A DNA stretch of 64,000 bases, from assembly GCA_946807835.1 (NCBI GenBank), contig OX327686.1, positions 17,298,001 through 17,362,000 of the forward strand. Reading direction: 5' to 3'. The notes below the pieces were generated by a model, which did not search any database, had not been told where the DNA came from, and worked only from the letters and a program-made list of their open reading frames with translations. The position numbers were made by a program, and so were the translations under genes. This stretch comes from Ailanthus altissimus. Lineage: Eukaryota; Streptophyta; Magnoliopsida; Sapindales; Simaroubaceae. Positions 31,630 through 43,044 of the stretch are shown here, one piece after another (within the stretch, counting starts at the first letter, position 1; each line of letters opens with the position of its first letter).

Positions 31630-33400
31630 TAATCCTTCCTTTCATGTTCTCCTAAATTCATGCAATTAAATTTTTACTTTCAATACGACATTAGCTAATA
31701 TTGTATAACTCACCTTACCATGACTAATCGTCATGTCTTCCTTTTTTGCATTACTCTTCACTTTTTTCTCTCTATACATGCCATTAATAAGTTGCTAAAT
31801 TTGTTTAATGAAAATCATTTCTATTATTTATTTCATTACACACTATTGCAATGCCAAAAACTATAACAAAATAAAATTCATTTCTACTTCTGACTACATG
31901 TACACGTTAAATATATTAATGACACCTACCGACTTTTACAGCATGCTATTACTTCATGAGATTCTTCAACCCGCACATCCTCCTTTCAAAATGTATAACC
32001 TCATCTATTTCGTATATTGCTTCTGCAATCCCTTGTCCTTTCTCTTTACGATGTTGTTGAAACATCATTTCACCTACAACGATATATACTTATTATATAT
32101 AGATCAATTACATTCAAAACATGATACAACTTTACCACTATAGTATCCCTCATTTCTTTATCTGCATTCTTTCCTTACTAAAATGAATTGTTTACCGCTC
32201 CCCAACCATTATTTGATTGTCATATTTTTTGATACATTTTAAATAATTTTTAAGCTTGTATGTGAAATTATTCCAAATACAATCAATTATAACTATCACA
32301 TATTTATAACCATTTGTATATTTCACTAAACCACATCATTATAACTTATAAGACTAACTATTTTAACCTTCACCTAATACTGAGAAATTGAAAGTACCAT
32401 CTAAAGCTCAACCATACTTCCCTTCATTTAGTTTAGTACAAACACTTATATGTTGCATAATAATCTTCAAGTTCAAGTTTCCCCACTACAGCTTTCAAAT
32501 ATTTACTTCAACCATTTTCTAAACCATCACTTGAAATTTTATATTTCCACAATTATTTTTATTTTTTTTTCCATGTATTACAACTTTTTACCTTTGTTAT
32601 TATATTAACCCACTTAAATTAGAAACACCAACAACTAATAAACGACCTCCTTTTCACAACAAATTATTGAATTCTAACACATTTACTTTAACAAAAAAAA
32701 AATCACGTTCTCTTTGTATTTTATACAAAAACAAATTCAAAAATAAAACCAACAAATAAATTTACAACTATTCTTCATTGAAAGTGTAGTGTAACATTAA
32801 CCTTTTAGTATGGTCATAAAAAAAAATCCCTCATTTTTTTCACACTTTTTATTTTTTAATTACAAAACTCTTAAATTAACTCATGCATATAACATATCTC
32901 AATTACACATTTACTTTTCAATTCTTACCTCGCTCAGTTGATGATGGAGTGCTGGATTTTAGACAATGACCTTATAGTTTGCTTTTGCTTCCCACCCACA
33001 GGCACCGATCTTGGTGGCTATATAGCACTTATTGTTACCTATAAATGGAGTTCAATGTAATGTCTTCACAACTCACTTACAACCTCATGAAGAACAAGGA
33101 CAAAGCACGATCTCGATTATTCTATCATCCATTCTCTAACTCGACTTTATGATTTTAAATCTTTGTCCTCAAACCTCTAAATGGAGTCTCCTCTTCAAAT
33201 TGGTGTTCTCTCTTTTTGGGTTTTGTTTTTTGGCAAAACACACTCATCTAAATGAAACCCCCATCTTTAAAATACAATTAGGCTTCTTTTACAAATTACA
33301 AAATCTTCATGAGTCCATGAGAGCTTTTCACCCACTTTTCCATGTAACCAAACCAATGAGTTGCTTGTATTCTAGTTAAAGTATACCCGGTCGTTAGATT
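31630..33400. other. Unclassified A+T-rich DNA, probably rest of the same transposon
   Basis: No domain is readable on either strand. Open frames at 31808-32143 and 33149-33379 (plus) have no family resemblance. Around 32930-33130 the minus strand has a short codon-like stretch (EAKANYK, GNNKCYIAT), which might be a coding start. Intron-like T-rich and A-rich runs dominate. Confidence 0.3.
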
Positions 33401-34750
33401 TCCAAGCCTACAAATTGACGATCCAGATCATCGGCCATATGGCACAGTCGACTAGACCATAGCTTATCCCTTATATTAATGGATTTTAAGTCTCTTGATT
33501 TACGTGATAGTATTAAAAATTTGTCAAAGTGCTAAAAAATGGTGAAAGGTGACTTTTTGATGGCTATAATAACGGTGCCTTCAAACAAGGATATATATAT
33601 TAGGCTCCAACATCACCTTTATTAGATATATCCAATCAATTAATTATATTTTTTAATTTATTATTATTTGTTGACAAAAAATAAATGGTTCTTCAGGCTA
33701 ACAAGCTTTAAATTTATTTGTTGGTAAGAATGGCACTTGGTCCACGTCCTGGTTGGGTTTGCTTGCATAATCTTGGATTTTCTCTTCGTTTTTAGCTATA
33801 ATAGAACCTGTAAAATGCTAACATAACTATCGTGATGGTCTCGCCAGGGTGGGTTCCGGTGAAGACTCTCTAATGCTTAAGTCAAAAAGGGTATTTGTGA
33901 GGAGAGACTACTAACAAATGAAGTTAAAATATGTTTAGAATGAAGGGGGGAAAACTTTTTTTTTCTCTATGTGTTAGTTCTTCTGCTATTTAGGCATCCT
34001 TTAGGGTATCAGTTGGACATTTCATCATCCCCAACTTCTGTGTTCTTCCCTCCTTTTTATAGTACTAATCCTCGGAGGACTTTTTAGGCATTCTCCTTCT
34101 ATTATGTTTCTGCCATATGCCAAATATCATTCTATAGATCTTTTGACATACTTTTAACTCTACTCCTGCCGTATTTCTATCACACGCTAAATATTATTTT
34201 GTAGATATTATTCTGATATACCTCTTTTACACCTAGATATCTTTCTGACATCCGTTTAAGCATATTCTTGGCATATTCCTTATGCTTATCTTTACTGATG
34301 GATTTGGTTAAGTGTAAGGGTAAGCTTAATTCACTTAGGGGTAGTCTTTTGGTAGTCTCTTTCTGTTCAGCTCGGTCACGGTCCAGAGTTGTCTCAAAGA
34401 ACTAGTCATCTAGTGACTTCACTAGTTGTATCTGATCGGCTCGCATGTCATAAAGTCAACCTAGTTTCCTTGTTAATCTATGGGTGCCAAGATGAACCGA
34501 TCTGGTTAGTGTGTAAAGGGTAGGCTTTGTAGTATCTTGGCCGGTTCTATCGAGTAAGGTGCTTCAGGTTATCGATCAGGTTCTCGAATCTAGGCAGGCT
34601 CTCTATTATCTAGCCCTGCCAGGACCTGACTTGATGGCTATCACTATGGGCCTGCCTGGGAGATGGGCTATCCCACAAAGAGTCGTGGACTTTAGGAAGG
34701 GCTGTGCCACATAGACATATGTGGCTGGGCCCTTTGGGTTTTGCTTTTTC
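33401..34750. other. Unclassified region with LTR-like features and a conserved 33-bp word
   Basis: At 33439-33472 ATGGCACAGT...TAGCTTATCCCT is shared with 45005-45036. From about 33700 the base composition becomes less A+T-rich, with imperfect direct repeats at 34110-34230 (CTGCC.TAT, CAAATATYAT, AGATYTTT). It ends GGGCCCTTTGGGTTTTGCTTTTTC immediately before the D LTR at 34751. It may be part of a gypsy LTR, but no pair is visible in the window. Confidence 0.3.
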
Positions 34751-36565
34751 TGTTGGGATTTGTGCTCATATGCCATCCCAAATTTTATATGAATATTATA
34801 TTTTCATATTTTATACAATAAATAAATATTTTATTAAATAGCTAATTATTTTATTAAGGTAAGATGTTTGTAACATTTTGGATATTATAATGATCTGAAG
34901 CAGTTTAGATAAGGTCTAAAGAATTATAACTTTGTTTGAAATAAGATAAAGACCTGGGAATATACCTGCAATGATATAGTTGTAAATAGTTGTAAGCATT
35001 GCTAAGAAATATCATTGTGTAAATATGTTCTCGAATTGTTTGTTCCTAATCTATTTCCACTGATGCAGGGTCTGTCGAGTGGAACTATTTAATATAGATC
35101 AATGTATATCTATATCTAGATCATCCAGATGATTAATCTTAGCAAACCATGAGCTTAGTGAAAACTCGTATAGTTATACAGGTATTCAGTCAGGACTGGA
35201 TACTAACAAGACTCAATAAACACCACCAATAGATATCCCATAAATCTGTTAGTGGAGGGTCTTCTCGAGTTGAGTAGTATTCGTGGTCCCTTGACCTAAG
35301 CACCACGGTGGGCTTATAAGTGATCCACTATACTTAGGTTTCACACATGTCAGAGACCTTTCATGGATGACCATTGGGTGTCACTGGGTATTGTCCGATG
35401 CTTATAGAGTCTGGTGTGTGTAGATATGGGATCCGTCAGCTCATATGGGTGAGTTAAATATCTAGATGCTCTAAGGTTATATTCTAAGAAGTCTTATGGA
35501 TATAAGAATTTAACCCAGAAAAGAGTTTCCTATGGTATAAATAATATCACAAAGGAGTTTGCGCATATTATTTATCGGAATATGAATTAAAGAGATAAGT
35601 TTATAGTTGAGCAATAGAGGACTTGGTGGTATTGATTTATGTTTTCGCTCTTCTAGGATATATATGACGAAAGGATTATACAAATATGGATTAACCTCAA
35701 CTTATATGGTTCAACGTGCCATTTTATATTATCCATAACGTGTGGGGGGCATCAGTTATGGACTTACGAAAATATTTCGTGAGAAAAAATAGGTGTGAAC
35801 CTAGGGAGTCTCACTATATGAAGTGTATGTGTTGAGCATGTGGGTAGCACACCAGATTGAATTGTTCAATCCGGGAAGTTTTTAAAAAATGTGAATTTAT
35901 TTCAGGATATATTAGGAAATAGCTAAGGTTTAAGTGTTAAACCTAAAATTTTTCAAGTGAGACTTGACACTTTTATCTACCTAGTGTATGCCTCAAATTA
36001 TGCCAATAATTTGTATATGTATTAAATTGGGCATTGATAGTATAGCGATGAAATAATTCGGCCATTATATTTAATCAAATAAATTTCTTTCATTTGATTA
36101 ATCAACACATTGACATGTGTTGATTCTTGATTTGATAAATCAAAAGTGTATGCTAACTTGTTGGATACTTATTTGCTAAATAAAATTATCCTTGGAGATT
36201 GAATTTGATTCAATCTTGTTATTGTGCTGGCAACGTTTTGAATAACATAAGCCACTAATTGTTTCATTGTGAAGCCACTGGTTTTGAGCCAATTTGACTA
36301 AGCATTTAGTTCACTTAGTCATGCTACAACAAGTGGCATGTAAGCCACTTTCCATTTGCTATTTCAAAAGCAAAAGTTGCTTATATATAAGTAATGGCTG
36401 AGAGTTCATTTTATAAGGAAAATTGAAATTGTTTCAATTTTTTTGAAGGTTAAAGAGTTAACTTCAAGTTTTTCGAGAGACGGAAATTCAATAGAAGTAA
36501 AGTGTTACTTCAAAATTTCAAAAAAGAAAGCTATTATCCTAGCTTGAGGAAGCCCACCGCATCCC

Positions 36566-37995
36566 TAATAGGGCAAAATTGTTATATATTTTATCATATT
36601 TTTATTTTGATCTTTTATGATTTTATGAGAATAGATGGCTATTTATGTGCATTATTATTATTTATAGGGACTTGAATGAAATTTAAAGAAAGAATGCAAA
36701 AGGAGCGAAAACAAGGACTAAAATGCAAAGTTTTCAAAGTATGTGTCCATCGCCCCAGTGCCACGAGGATTTTCGCCCCAACTCTAGAATAGTGATCGAA
36801 ATAAGAAATACGACTTGTTGAAGTCGCATCTGGCGCCCCAGCGCCAAACCTTTACCGCTCCAACGAACGCCTCAGCTCTATGAACCCACCGCTCCAGCGG
36901 TGAAGCCTTTTTCACGTGTCGCCCCAGCGACAACTGCATAGCGCCCCAGCGGTAGCGCGAGTCCTAATCCGATGAGAACTGAGATTTTCAAGCTCAAATC
37001 AATCCCTATAAAAAGCCATTCGTTCCCAGCTTTCAAGAATGAATTGAAGACGACCCAAGAGCACCAAGAATACAGAGCACGAGTCTTGGAGAGCAATAGG
37101 TGTTTAATTGAAGCAACCTTAGAGAGAGATTCAAGGCGTTATTTGGCATCAAGAGATCTTAGACAGCGCAATTAAAAGCAATTCGACGTCTATATCGGTT
37201 TGCTATTGATTGTATCATGATTTATTATTAGTTTTACTACTGTTCTCTTGTAGCCATGAGCTAATTTTATTTTCTAGGGTTAATACTTGAACTCAATATG
37301 TGTGCTTAATTACCATATCTTTAGAATATTTAATAAACTTAGTTCTTTGATATTTAAATTACTTGATCTTAATGCTTCAATATATCTTGCCAATATATGG
37401 TGAATGAGTTGATAATATTATTGATAAACTCGAAAGAGGAATCACAATATTTAGACCTAGGTAATTTGATGCATGATTGTAGAGTAACATTCAATGTTGC
37501 ATATGCAAGTTTCAATTTAGGATAGGAATATACCTAATTGGCATGTATGATCAATAAGACCTAATCTTAATGAATCTTAATTTATTACAAGTACCATAGG
37601 AATATAGGTATTTGGTAAATTAAGGTATACTTGCATGACCTTTGAAGAGGCTTGTGGATACATTAGTGTCTTGATCAATAACAAAGACTAAGGGAGTTAA
37701 ATATTAGAAGATTAATCATTAGAAAGCATATTGAGGGATAGTATTAATCCTAGGTTTTCTCTATATTACTATCACTTAAATCTCATTGCATTGTGTTTTT
37801 ATTTTTATATTTTCTGCACTCATTCTTAGATTTTTATTTATTTGAATAATTATTAGAAAGATATAATTTTAGTACTTGGTAGAAAAGAAAAAATTATCCC
37901 TATGGGTTCGACATCCGACTTATTTAGTCTCTTTATTACTTGCATACGATAGTGTATACTTGCACTTAATTTTATGATATAGAAATATCGCATCA
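36566..37995 (+). mobile_element. Solo LTR Y1 inserted in the D LTR
   Basis: It aligns throughout with Y2 (58261-59702): the start TAATAGGGCAAAATTG versus TGATAAGGGCAAATTTG, a GC-rich block (36750-36960), TATA box, the stretch TTCGACATCCGACTTATTTA and the end GATATAGAAATATCGCATCA. The flanks are ATCCC (left) and GTCCC (right), a target duplication with one change. The open frames in it (36878-37096, 36972-37175, 37853-38050) are not conserved in frame and are not genes. Confidence 0.8.
36750..36960 (+). promoter_or_regulatory. GC-rich repeat cluster in the Y1 LTR
   Basis: GCGCCCCAGCG-like words recur several times in both orientations (for example GCGCCCCAGCGCCAA and CGCTCCAGCGGTGAAG) in a sequence otherwise about 65-70% A+T. 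The same cluster is in Y2 at 58445-58680. It lies about 50 bp upstream of the TATA box CCCTATAAAAAGCC (37004-37017). A role as repeated activator sites or as a silencing target is inference. Confidence 0.5.
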
Positions 37996-38042
37996 GTCCC
38001 CGACTAGAATTATTCAATGCACACTTCGAGAGTGAGTCTCCT

Positions 38043-38065
38043 AATCTCATTAAAGTAATGAGATT
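38043..38065. other. Perfect hairpin in the D LTR tail
   Basis: AATCTCATTA, three bases, then TAATGAGATT: a 10-bp perfect stem with a 3-nt loop, inside A+T-rich flanks. No T-run follows, so it is not a polymerase III terminator. Confidence 0.5.
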
Positions 38066-38085
38066 GTTATGTGTGCTTTAACAAT

Positions 38086-39310
38086 AAGCATTGGGCCTAG
38101 AAACCTTAAGCCCAAAGGTGATTTTCTGGGGAGAACAGAGGTCTCCCAGTTTCTAGTTTTTGATTTATTCAAAACTGGAAACTTTATTTTTTCCTGGTCG
38201 GTTTAGATCGTTTCTTTGACCCATGTTTACTCTTTTTACTTATGTTGGTTTGTCATTTGTCTGAGCTAGTCCGAACAGGTTTCTGAGAGGTAGTGTGCTG
38301 TTATAAATGGTTGGGCTATGTTTTTTTCAGGATGTCTAATAGAGGTTAATTAAGTCTAATATTTTCATCTTCTAAACTTAATATTTGTTCGTAGAAATTA
38401 AGATTATTTAGCTTTTGATGTATTTTATTATTTTTATAGGTTTGGAGTTAATGGAGTAAATAAGGTCGAAACTCTAATGAAAATAAGCCAAAAATATCAA
38501 CTTGCTACAATACTTGCAAACGTAAATTGCTATAGTTAATAGCAAAATACTATTTAGCTATAGCTACAACGATTTACTATAGTAACTAGCATCGCAGCGT
38601 CCAGAATTCATCACCGCAGTGCATAAATAGTAACAGTGAACAGTATCACTGAACAGTATTTTTGTTACAATAATCATAACCTAACTTGTATTTGATGTTT
38701 AACCCTAATTTGATGGCATAAACTTATAAATAGAATGCTAAAAACCCTAATTAAAAGGGGGAGAGAAAAAAAAAGCAAAAACTTAGAGAAAGAATTCGCA
38801 ATACAAAATTAAATATCAAAGCCAAAGATTGAAGAATTAAAATCAAGATTCAAGCTTCAAGTTAAGATTAAGTGAGAAGCACATCAAAGAGTCACTTTGA
38901 TTAGTTTTTCTACTATTTCTTTATCATTATGTTCTTGTTGATCTTTATGAATTGGTTATCTACTCTTTTTGCCTTTCTTCTTCAGTAGTTTCTCTTCAGC
39001 ATTTTGGTATTGAAGGTTTATAGTGCTTGAGTTTGCTTCTGTTTTCTGGGTAGCTTTAGTAGTCTTTCGGGCCATTTTTTAGGTTTCTGTCACTTTTTTC
39101 TTGCTTTGGTTGCATCTGTATTTCATTTTTATATTTATTGCCTATTTCTTATTATTTTCCATTTTATGGGTGTGGTTGGTTGTTTCTATCATTGCCCTAT
39201 AGTGTCTGTAGCCTTTAGGTATTTGGGTTTCAATGGCATTTAGAGACAATATAGGTTTTCCAGTCGTGAACATGGCTTAGGAGGAAGAAAAAACGACCTC
39301 AGAGGTCTCA
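38086..39310 (+). other. Gypsy-like LTR/leader sequence before the ORF at 39311
   Basis: From about 38415 it begins TGATGTATTTTATTATTTTT, similar to the Y-type LTR layout, with repeated GCTAYAR words at 38505-38600 and a TATA-like TTATAAATAGAATGC (about 38723-38737). Around 38760-38880 it has a purine-rich transcript-start-like zone, then T-rich intron-like sequence to 39270. It is not matched elsewhere in the window, so LTR status is an inference. Confidence 0.35.
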
Positions 39311-40108
39311 TTGATTAGGAGGGGTAGTAAGGCCAGAAGCAGTGAAAAGGCATCCACCTCAGTAGGTGACGTACCCTTTTCTGCAGGAGTATTTATTACT
39401 AAGGCTGAGCTAGTCTTCAACATTAGGAAGGGGGAGGGTAATGACCCAAATGACCCTGAAAGGGCTGAGGGTGTGGAGGTGGTAGGGTTTAAGCTAGACA
39501 CTAGGTATCGTCTATCCTATTTGAACGAGGCCAATCTGGACCTCATTAGGCACTCCCATGACATCTCTGAATCAGTCACACTTAGGTTGCTTACCAAGGA
39601 GGATTATACGAACAACCCTATCAATGGTGAGGTAGCCATCTATTCTGAGTTCTTGAGGCTGAGCCTCAGGCTTCTTATGCAGCTATACTTTGCTAAGATG
39701 CTGGCCTGCCTAAGAATAACTCCATCCCAGCTAGTACCCAATTCCAAGAGTCTTAGCTGGTCTGTACGTTTTGTAAGTAAGGGCAGTTTCACTTATGTTA
39801 GTTGTTATAATTCTAATTCTAGCTTTAAAATTAATTTCAATTACGTTAAATTTTATAATTTCAAATCTAATTTCAATTTTAGTTATGTTAAATGTTATAA
39901 TTCTAATTCTAATTTTAATTTCAAATTCAATTACGTTAAATGTGTTAATTTTTATTCCAATTTTAAATTCAATTTTACTTACATTAAATGTTATAATTTC
40001 AATTCCATTTTTAAATTCAATTTCATTTACGTTAAATATTATAATTTTAAATATAATTTTAATTTTTTCAATTACATTAATTTTATAATTGCAATTCTAA
40101 TTACATGA
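39311..40108 (+). CDS. ORF with 'putative gypsy-type transposon' domain and a minisatellite-encoded tail
   Basis: 265 codons open without a stop. Residues 1-55 are charged and of low complexity. Residues about 70-150 read YLNEANLDLIRHSHDISESV, then VAIYSEFLRLSLRLLMQLYF and ITPSQLVPNSKSLSWSVRFV. This has the layout of the plant domain described as putative gypsy-type transposon (PF04195-like: an AFRxGLRLPLHPF helix, then LxPxQLxPNxWxxL). From about residue 157 (39780) the frame enters an A+T minisatellite and codes for N/F/Y/K/S-rich repeats (for example YNSNSSFKINFNYVKF). The last part is therefore not a normal protein domain. The start Met at 39311 is the first in frame after stops. Probably a transposon-derived ORF; expression is unknown. 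Confidence 0.5.
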   Translation: MIRRGSKARSSEKASTSVGDVPFSAGVFITKAELVFNIRKGEGNDPNDPERAEGVEVVGFKLDTRYRLSYLNEANLDLIRHSHDISESVTLRLLTKEDYTNNPINGEVAIYSEFLRLSLRLLMQLYFAKMLACLRITPSQLVPNSKSLSWSVRFVSKGSFTYVSCYNSNSSFKINFNYVKFYNFKSNFNFSYVKCYNSNSNFNFKFNYVKCVNFYSNFKFNFTYIKCYNFNSIFKFNFIYVKYYNFKYNFNFFNYINFIIAILIT

Positions 40109-40215
40109 CATTTTATAATTCCAATTTTAATTCTAATTTTAGCTACATTAAATATTATAATTTCAATTCTATTAAATTTTATAATTCTAATCTACTTCTA
40201 ATTCTAATTACATTT
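39790..40215 (-). repeat. A+T minisatellite, short arm (cores on the minus strand)
   Basis: The core on the plus strand reads AATTACGTTAAATGTTATAATT; about nine or ten degenerate copies are spaced about 43-50 bp apart, separated by hexamers such as TCTAAT and TTCAAT. On the minus strand this is the same core (AATTATAACATTTAACGTAA) as in the plus-strand block at 43045-44650, so the two blocks are in inverted orientation. The 39311 ORF reads into it. Confidence 0.75.
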
Positions 40216-40266
40216 AAGTACATGTTATTTTACCTTTTCAGGGTAACCACCCGTGTTTATGGTTGT

Positions 40267-42727
40267 TGTAATATCCAATCCCTATTAGTAGTATTGGCGC
40301 CTAGATTTCGGTATAGAGCAAATAAGACACCGTAGGGTTACTCGATTTTAACCCTATTAGAAATATTCCCTTTGTAGTGCACGTGAGAGATATTAGACCT
40401 AATTTGGTAATTTCACACTCGATCGATGCGCCGGACGACCCTAGAATATTTTTGGAATTTTTCTCTATTGGCTTAGAAAAGGAAATCCTAATTTACTACA
40501 TGAATTTCCATTTAAGGGTTATGAATGGAACAAGCCTTTGTTGAGAAATATAATCCATATATTAGAGAATAGACCAATTAGAATAAATCTCATGGATTGC
40601 CAAGTTGGAAGTTCTAGTTAGTTCTTTTAACTATTCTAACTAGATAGTTACAAATGAACTAATTACATAATTAGTTTTTAACTAAAGGTAAATTAGTAAT
40701 TTTGAGTAGTTGAAGGGCAAAATGGTCAATTGAGGGAGCACTATATATATGTTAGAAGTGTGTAGAATTTTCAAGTGATCAAAAAGCAAACACTTAGAGC
40801 AAAAAGGAGAGCAAATTCAGGCAAGGTGAAGAGGTGTTGCTACAGTGAAATTTCAATTTTTTTTTCATGATTTTTCATGTGTAATCAAGCTAAAATTAGG
40901 TTCCATATGAATCCTTAAGCTCAATTGAAGCCTCAATTAGTGAAAATTCAAGAAAAAATGTAAGAAAAGCATTGTTTTATGAGTTTGATAAGTGAGCTTT
41001 CAAGAATGCTTAAATTGATGTTCTTATGTGTATTTTTGGCTTAGATTGAGTTGAATTTTAGTTTGGAGCTTGAAGGAGTCATCAATTTGAAGAAATTGGC
41101 AAGGTAAGAATTAGGGTTTTTGGTGATGTTGTTGTAGAGATTTCAATTGGTTGTAATTAGGGCTTTAGAATGAAATTGGCATGATTTTGTTGTAATTGGA
41201 ACAAGAAATTGAGAAAAGGAATGTGTTGGAGCCTAGTGTGGAATTCTGCCACTTTAGAGAAGTTAGGAATTGAGTGGTGTTTTGAATGAATTGTTGTGTG
41301 TAAATGGTGCACATTGTAAATTGAATGTATATGTTGATGCAAAATTAAAAATTAAGATAATGGGACACAATTGTCCATTTTGGAAAGGAGAAGGGCAATT
41401 ATGTCCAACCAAGATTATAAGGCGTTCAGTAATTTTTAGGGCACCGGATGGTGAGATAGGTTAGATTAAATGGCTCCGTAAATAAAAATCGAGAAGTAGT
41501 TTACATCCGGGCTTTGTATGCCGACTAGGGCATTTAGTAGTTAAATGAGATTCTAGCATTCAATTTGGTTCTAAATGTCATTTATGGCGCGTAGGTGAAG
41601 ATAACCGAGAGCGATAACGGGAGCAGAAATCGGAAGCGAAATTGAGCGTGGAGCGGTCGTGAGTGGAAATCTGCCATTTCTTTTATTTTTTGTTTATTAT
41701 GTTTTCGCATAATGAATATGCATGTTTTATGAGCTTTCGATGCATAACCATGATTTATGATCTTGATATATATTCATAGACATGCCTTTACATGTTCGAA
41801 TTGAGAAACAGTTTTAAAATTTTTGCATTCGTTTTTAAGGCCATTGGTACCCTCAGATTATAGTGGTGATGATTGTATTAGACCCGGTCGATATATCCCG
41901 TGCACATGGGCAGGTCTTGGGGTGTGTCACTAACTCCGGGAAGTCGGGATGTCGAGTCATGTGAGTCGTTCTATGTATACGGGGTATTGTCTCGCTATAT
42001 GCATGCGATATAGGATTTCGCTGCATAGCCAGTGAGATGTCTTGAGATGTCACTATGGGTGCTGCTAGTTGAGGTGCCCCGTGACCTACTCACGTGTGCG
42101 GTGCTAGTTGAGTCGCTGCGTGGGTATAGAGCTTTAGGGTTACCATTGTTTTCTGAACCCCTTTCCCAGGTGCAGGTCTCGGTACGTAAACTGCTGATTC
42201 TCCTATTGCTGAGTAGTGGGCCGAATTTTAAGATCATTTTTTGTACATGTAAATGTGCTAAATAGCACCCTTTACTTTATGCATAATAGTTGTAGGCATG
42301 TATATTTTGATGTATGTTTTGAACCGAGAAGAAGAGATTTCAATTTTATGATGATCGTTCTTTTTACTTTTATGATTACGCTTATTTGTGATTCAAATGA
42401 ATAATTGAGTTGTGTTGGAATTGATTTGGAAAGGACCGGATGTCCGAATTGGTAGAATTGAGATGTATTAGAAATATAAGTGAAATTTCTTTACAAGTTT
42501 TATATGGATTTTTCGAAAAACAGGGGAAACTCTGTCCGTTTATTTTTAAAATTAAAATGTCATTTTCATGTATGTTACTAGACCTTCTTAGTAGTAATAA
42601 GAATTAAAAAGGGGTTCGCCTCGCGGAATTTTTCAACTTACCCAGTTAGGTTCGGAGGAACTTCCGTCGGGGTGCCCGGCAGGGCTGCTGGAATCTATAG
42701 TAGAGGGTCTCGGATCGGGTCCTGTCA
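40267..42727 (+). mobile_element. Solo LTR Z2 with perfect target duplication GTTGT
   Basis: It begins TGTAATATCCAATCCCTATT and ends GGGTCCTGTCA. GTTGT is present at 40262-40266 and again at 42728-42732. It matches Z1 and the reverse of Z4 but lacks about 310 bp between 42149 and 42150 relative to them (the segment corresponding to 26940-27245). No element genes occur inside, and both LTR termini are intact, so solo LTR is the simplest reading. The ORFs inside (41270-41464, 41995-42237 and so on) are not conserved in the other Z copies. Confidence 0.85.
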
Positions 42728-42732
42728 GTTGT

Positions 42733-43044
42733 ATTTAACATACTTTCTATTTTAATAATATATTTTATCTTATTCCATTAAAAAATATTATATTTGGTAT
42801 AATCATTTTAGGAGAGATAGAAAAAATTTAAATATAAAAATATTTGTTATATTTTGGCCTATTTTAAAAAAAAATCTTTTCATGTTGTGATCAATTGAAG
42901 TTTTTGGTTGGTTTTGTCCCATTTTTTAAGAATGTTTTTATATTTCAAAACTTTTTATAATTTTTAAGGCATTTATTAAACTATGTTAATATTCCAAGTT
43001 CTAATTTTTAAAATACATAACAAATCAAAAAAAAATTATTTTCA
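42733..43044. other. A+T-rich spacer between Z2 and the minisatellite long arm
   Basis: It is nearly pure A/T with T-rich then A-rich runs and TTTTAAAAAA words. No coding signal and no repeat core is recognisable until about 43050. Confidence 0.4.

Larger units (their letters stand above)
34751..38085 (+). repeat. Copia LTR, family D (B-related), split by Y1
   Basis: It begins TGTTGGGATTTGTGCTCATA and runs through the landmark blocks of the B/X LTR group (GTTCTCGAATTG, CACCACGGTGGGCTTATAAG, GTCAGAGACCTTTCATGG, the purine-rich and AAGCCCACCGCATCC blocks). It is interrupted at 36566 by Y1 and continues at 37996 (GTCCCCGACTAGAATT, AGAGTGAGTCTCC). Its right end is not clear; I place it near 38085. 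No internal element sequence is attached on either side, so it is probably a solo LTR. Confidence 0.65.

Noticed and set aside
32940..33130. Possible host-gene coding exon on the minus strand
   Set aside because: Only short codon-like stretches, no domain, and no splice pattern I could support.
39277..39501. Minus-strand 74-codon frame opposite the ORF at 39311
   Set aside because: It is the reverse of the transposon-domain ORF, with Ser/Leu low complexity only.
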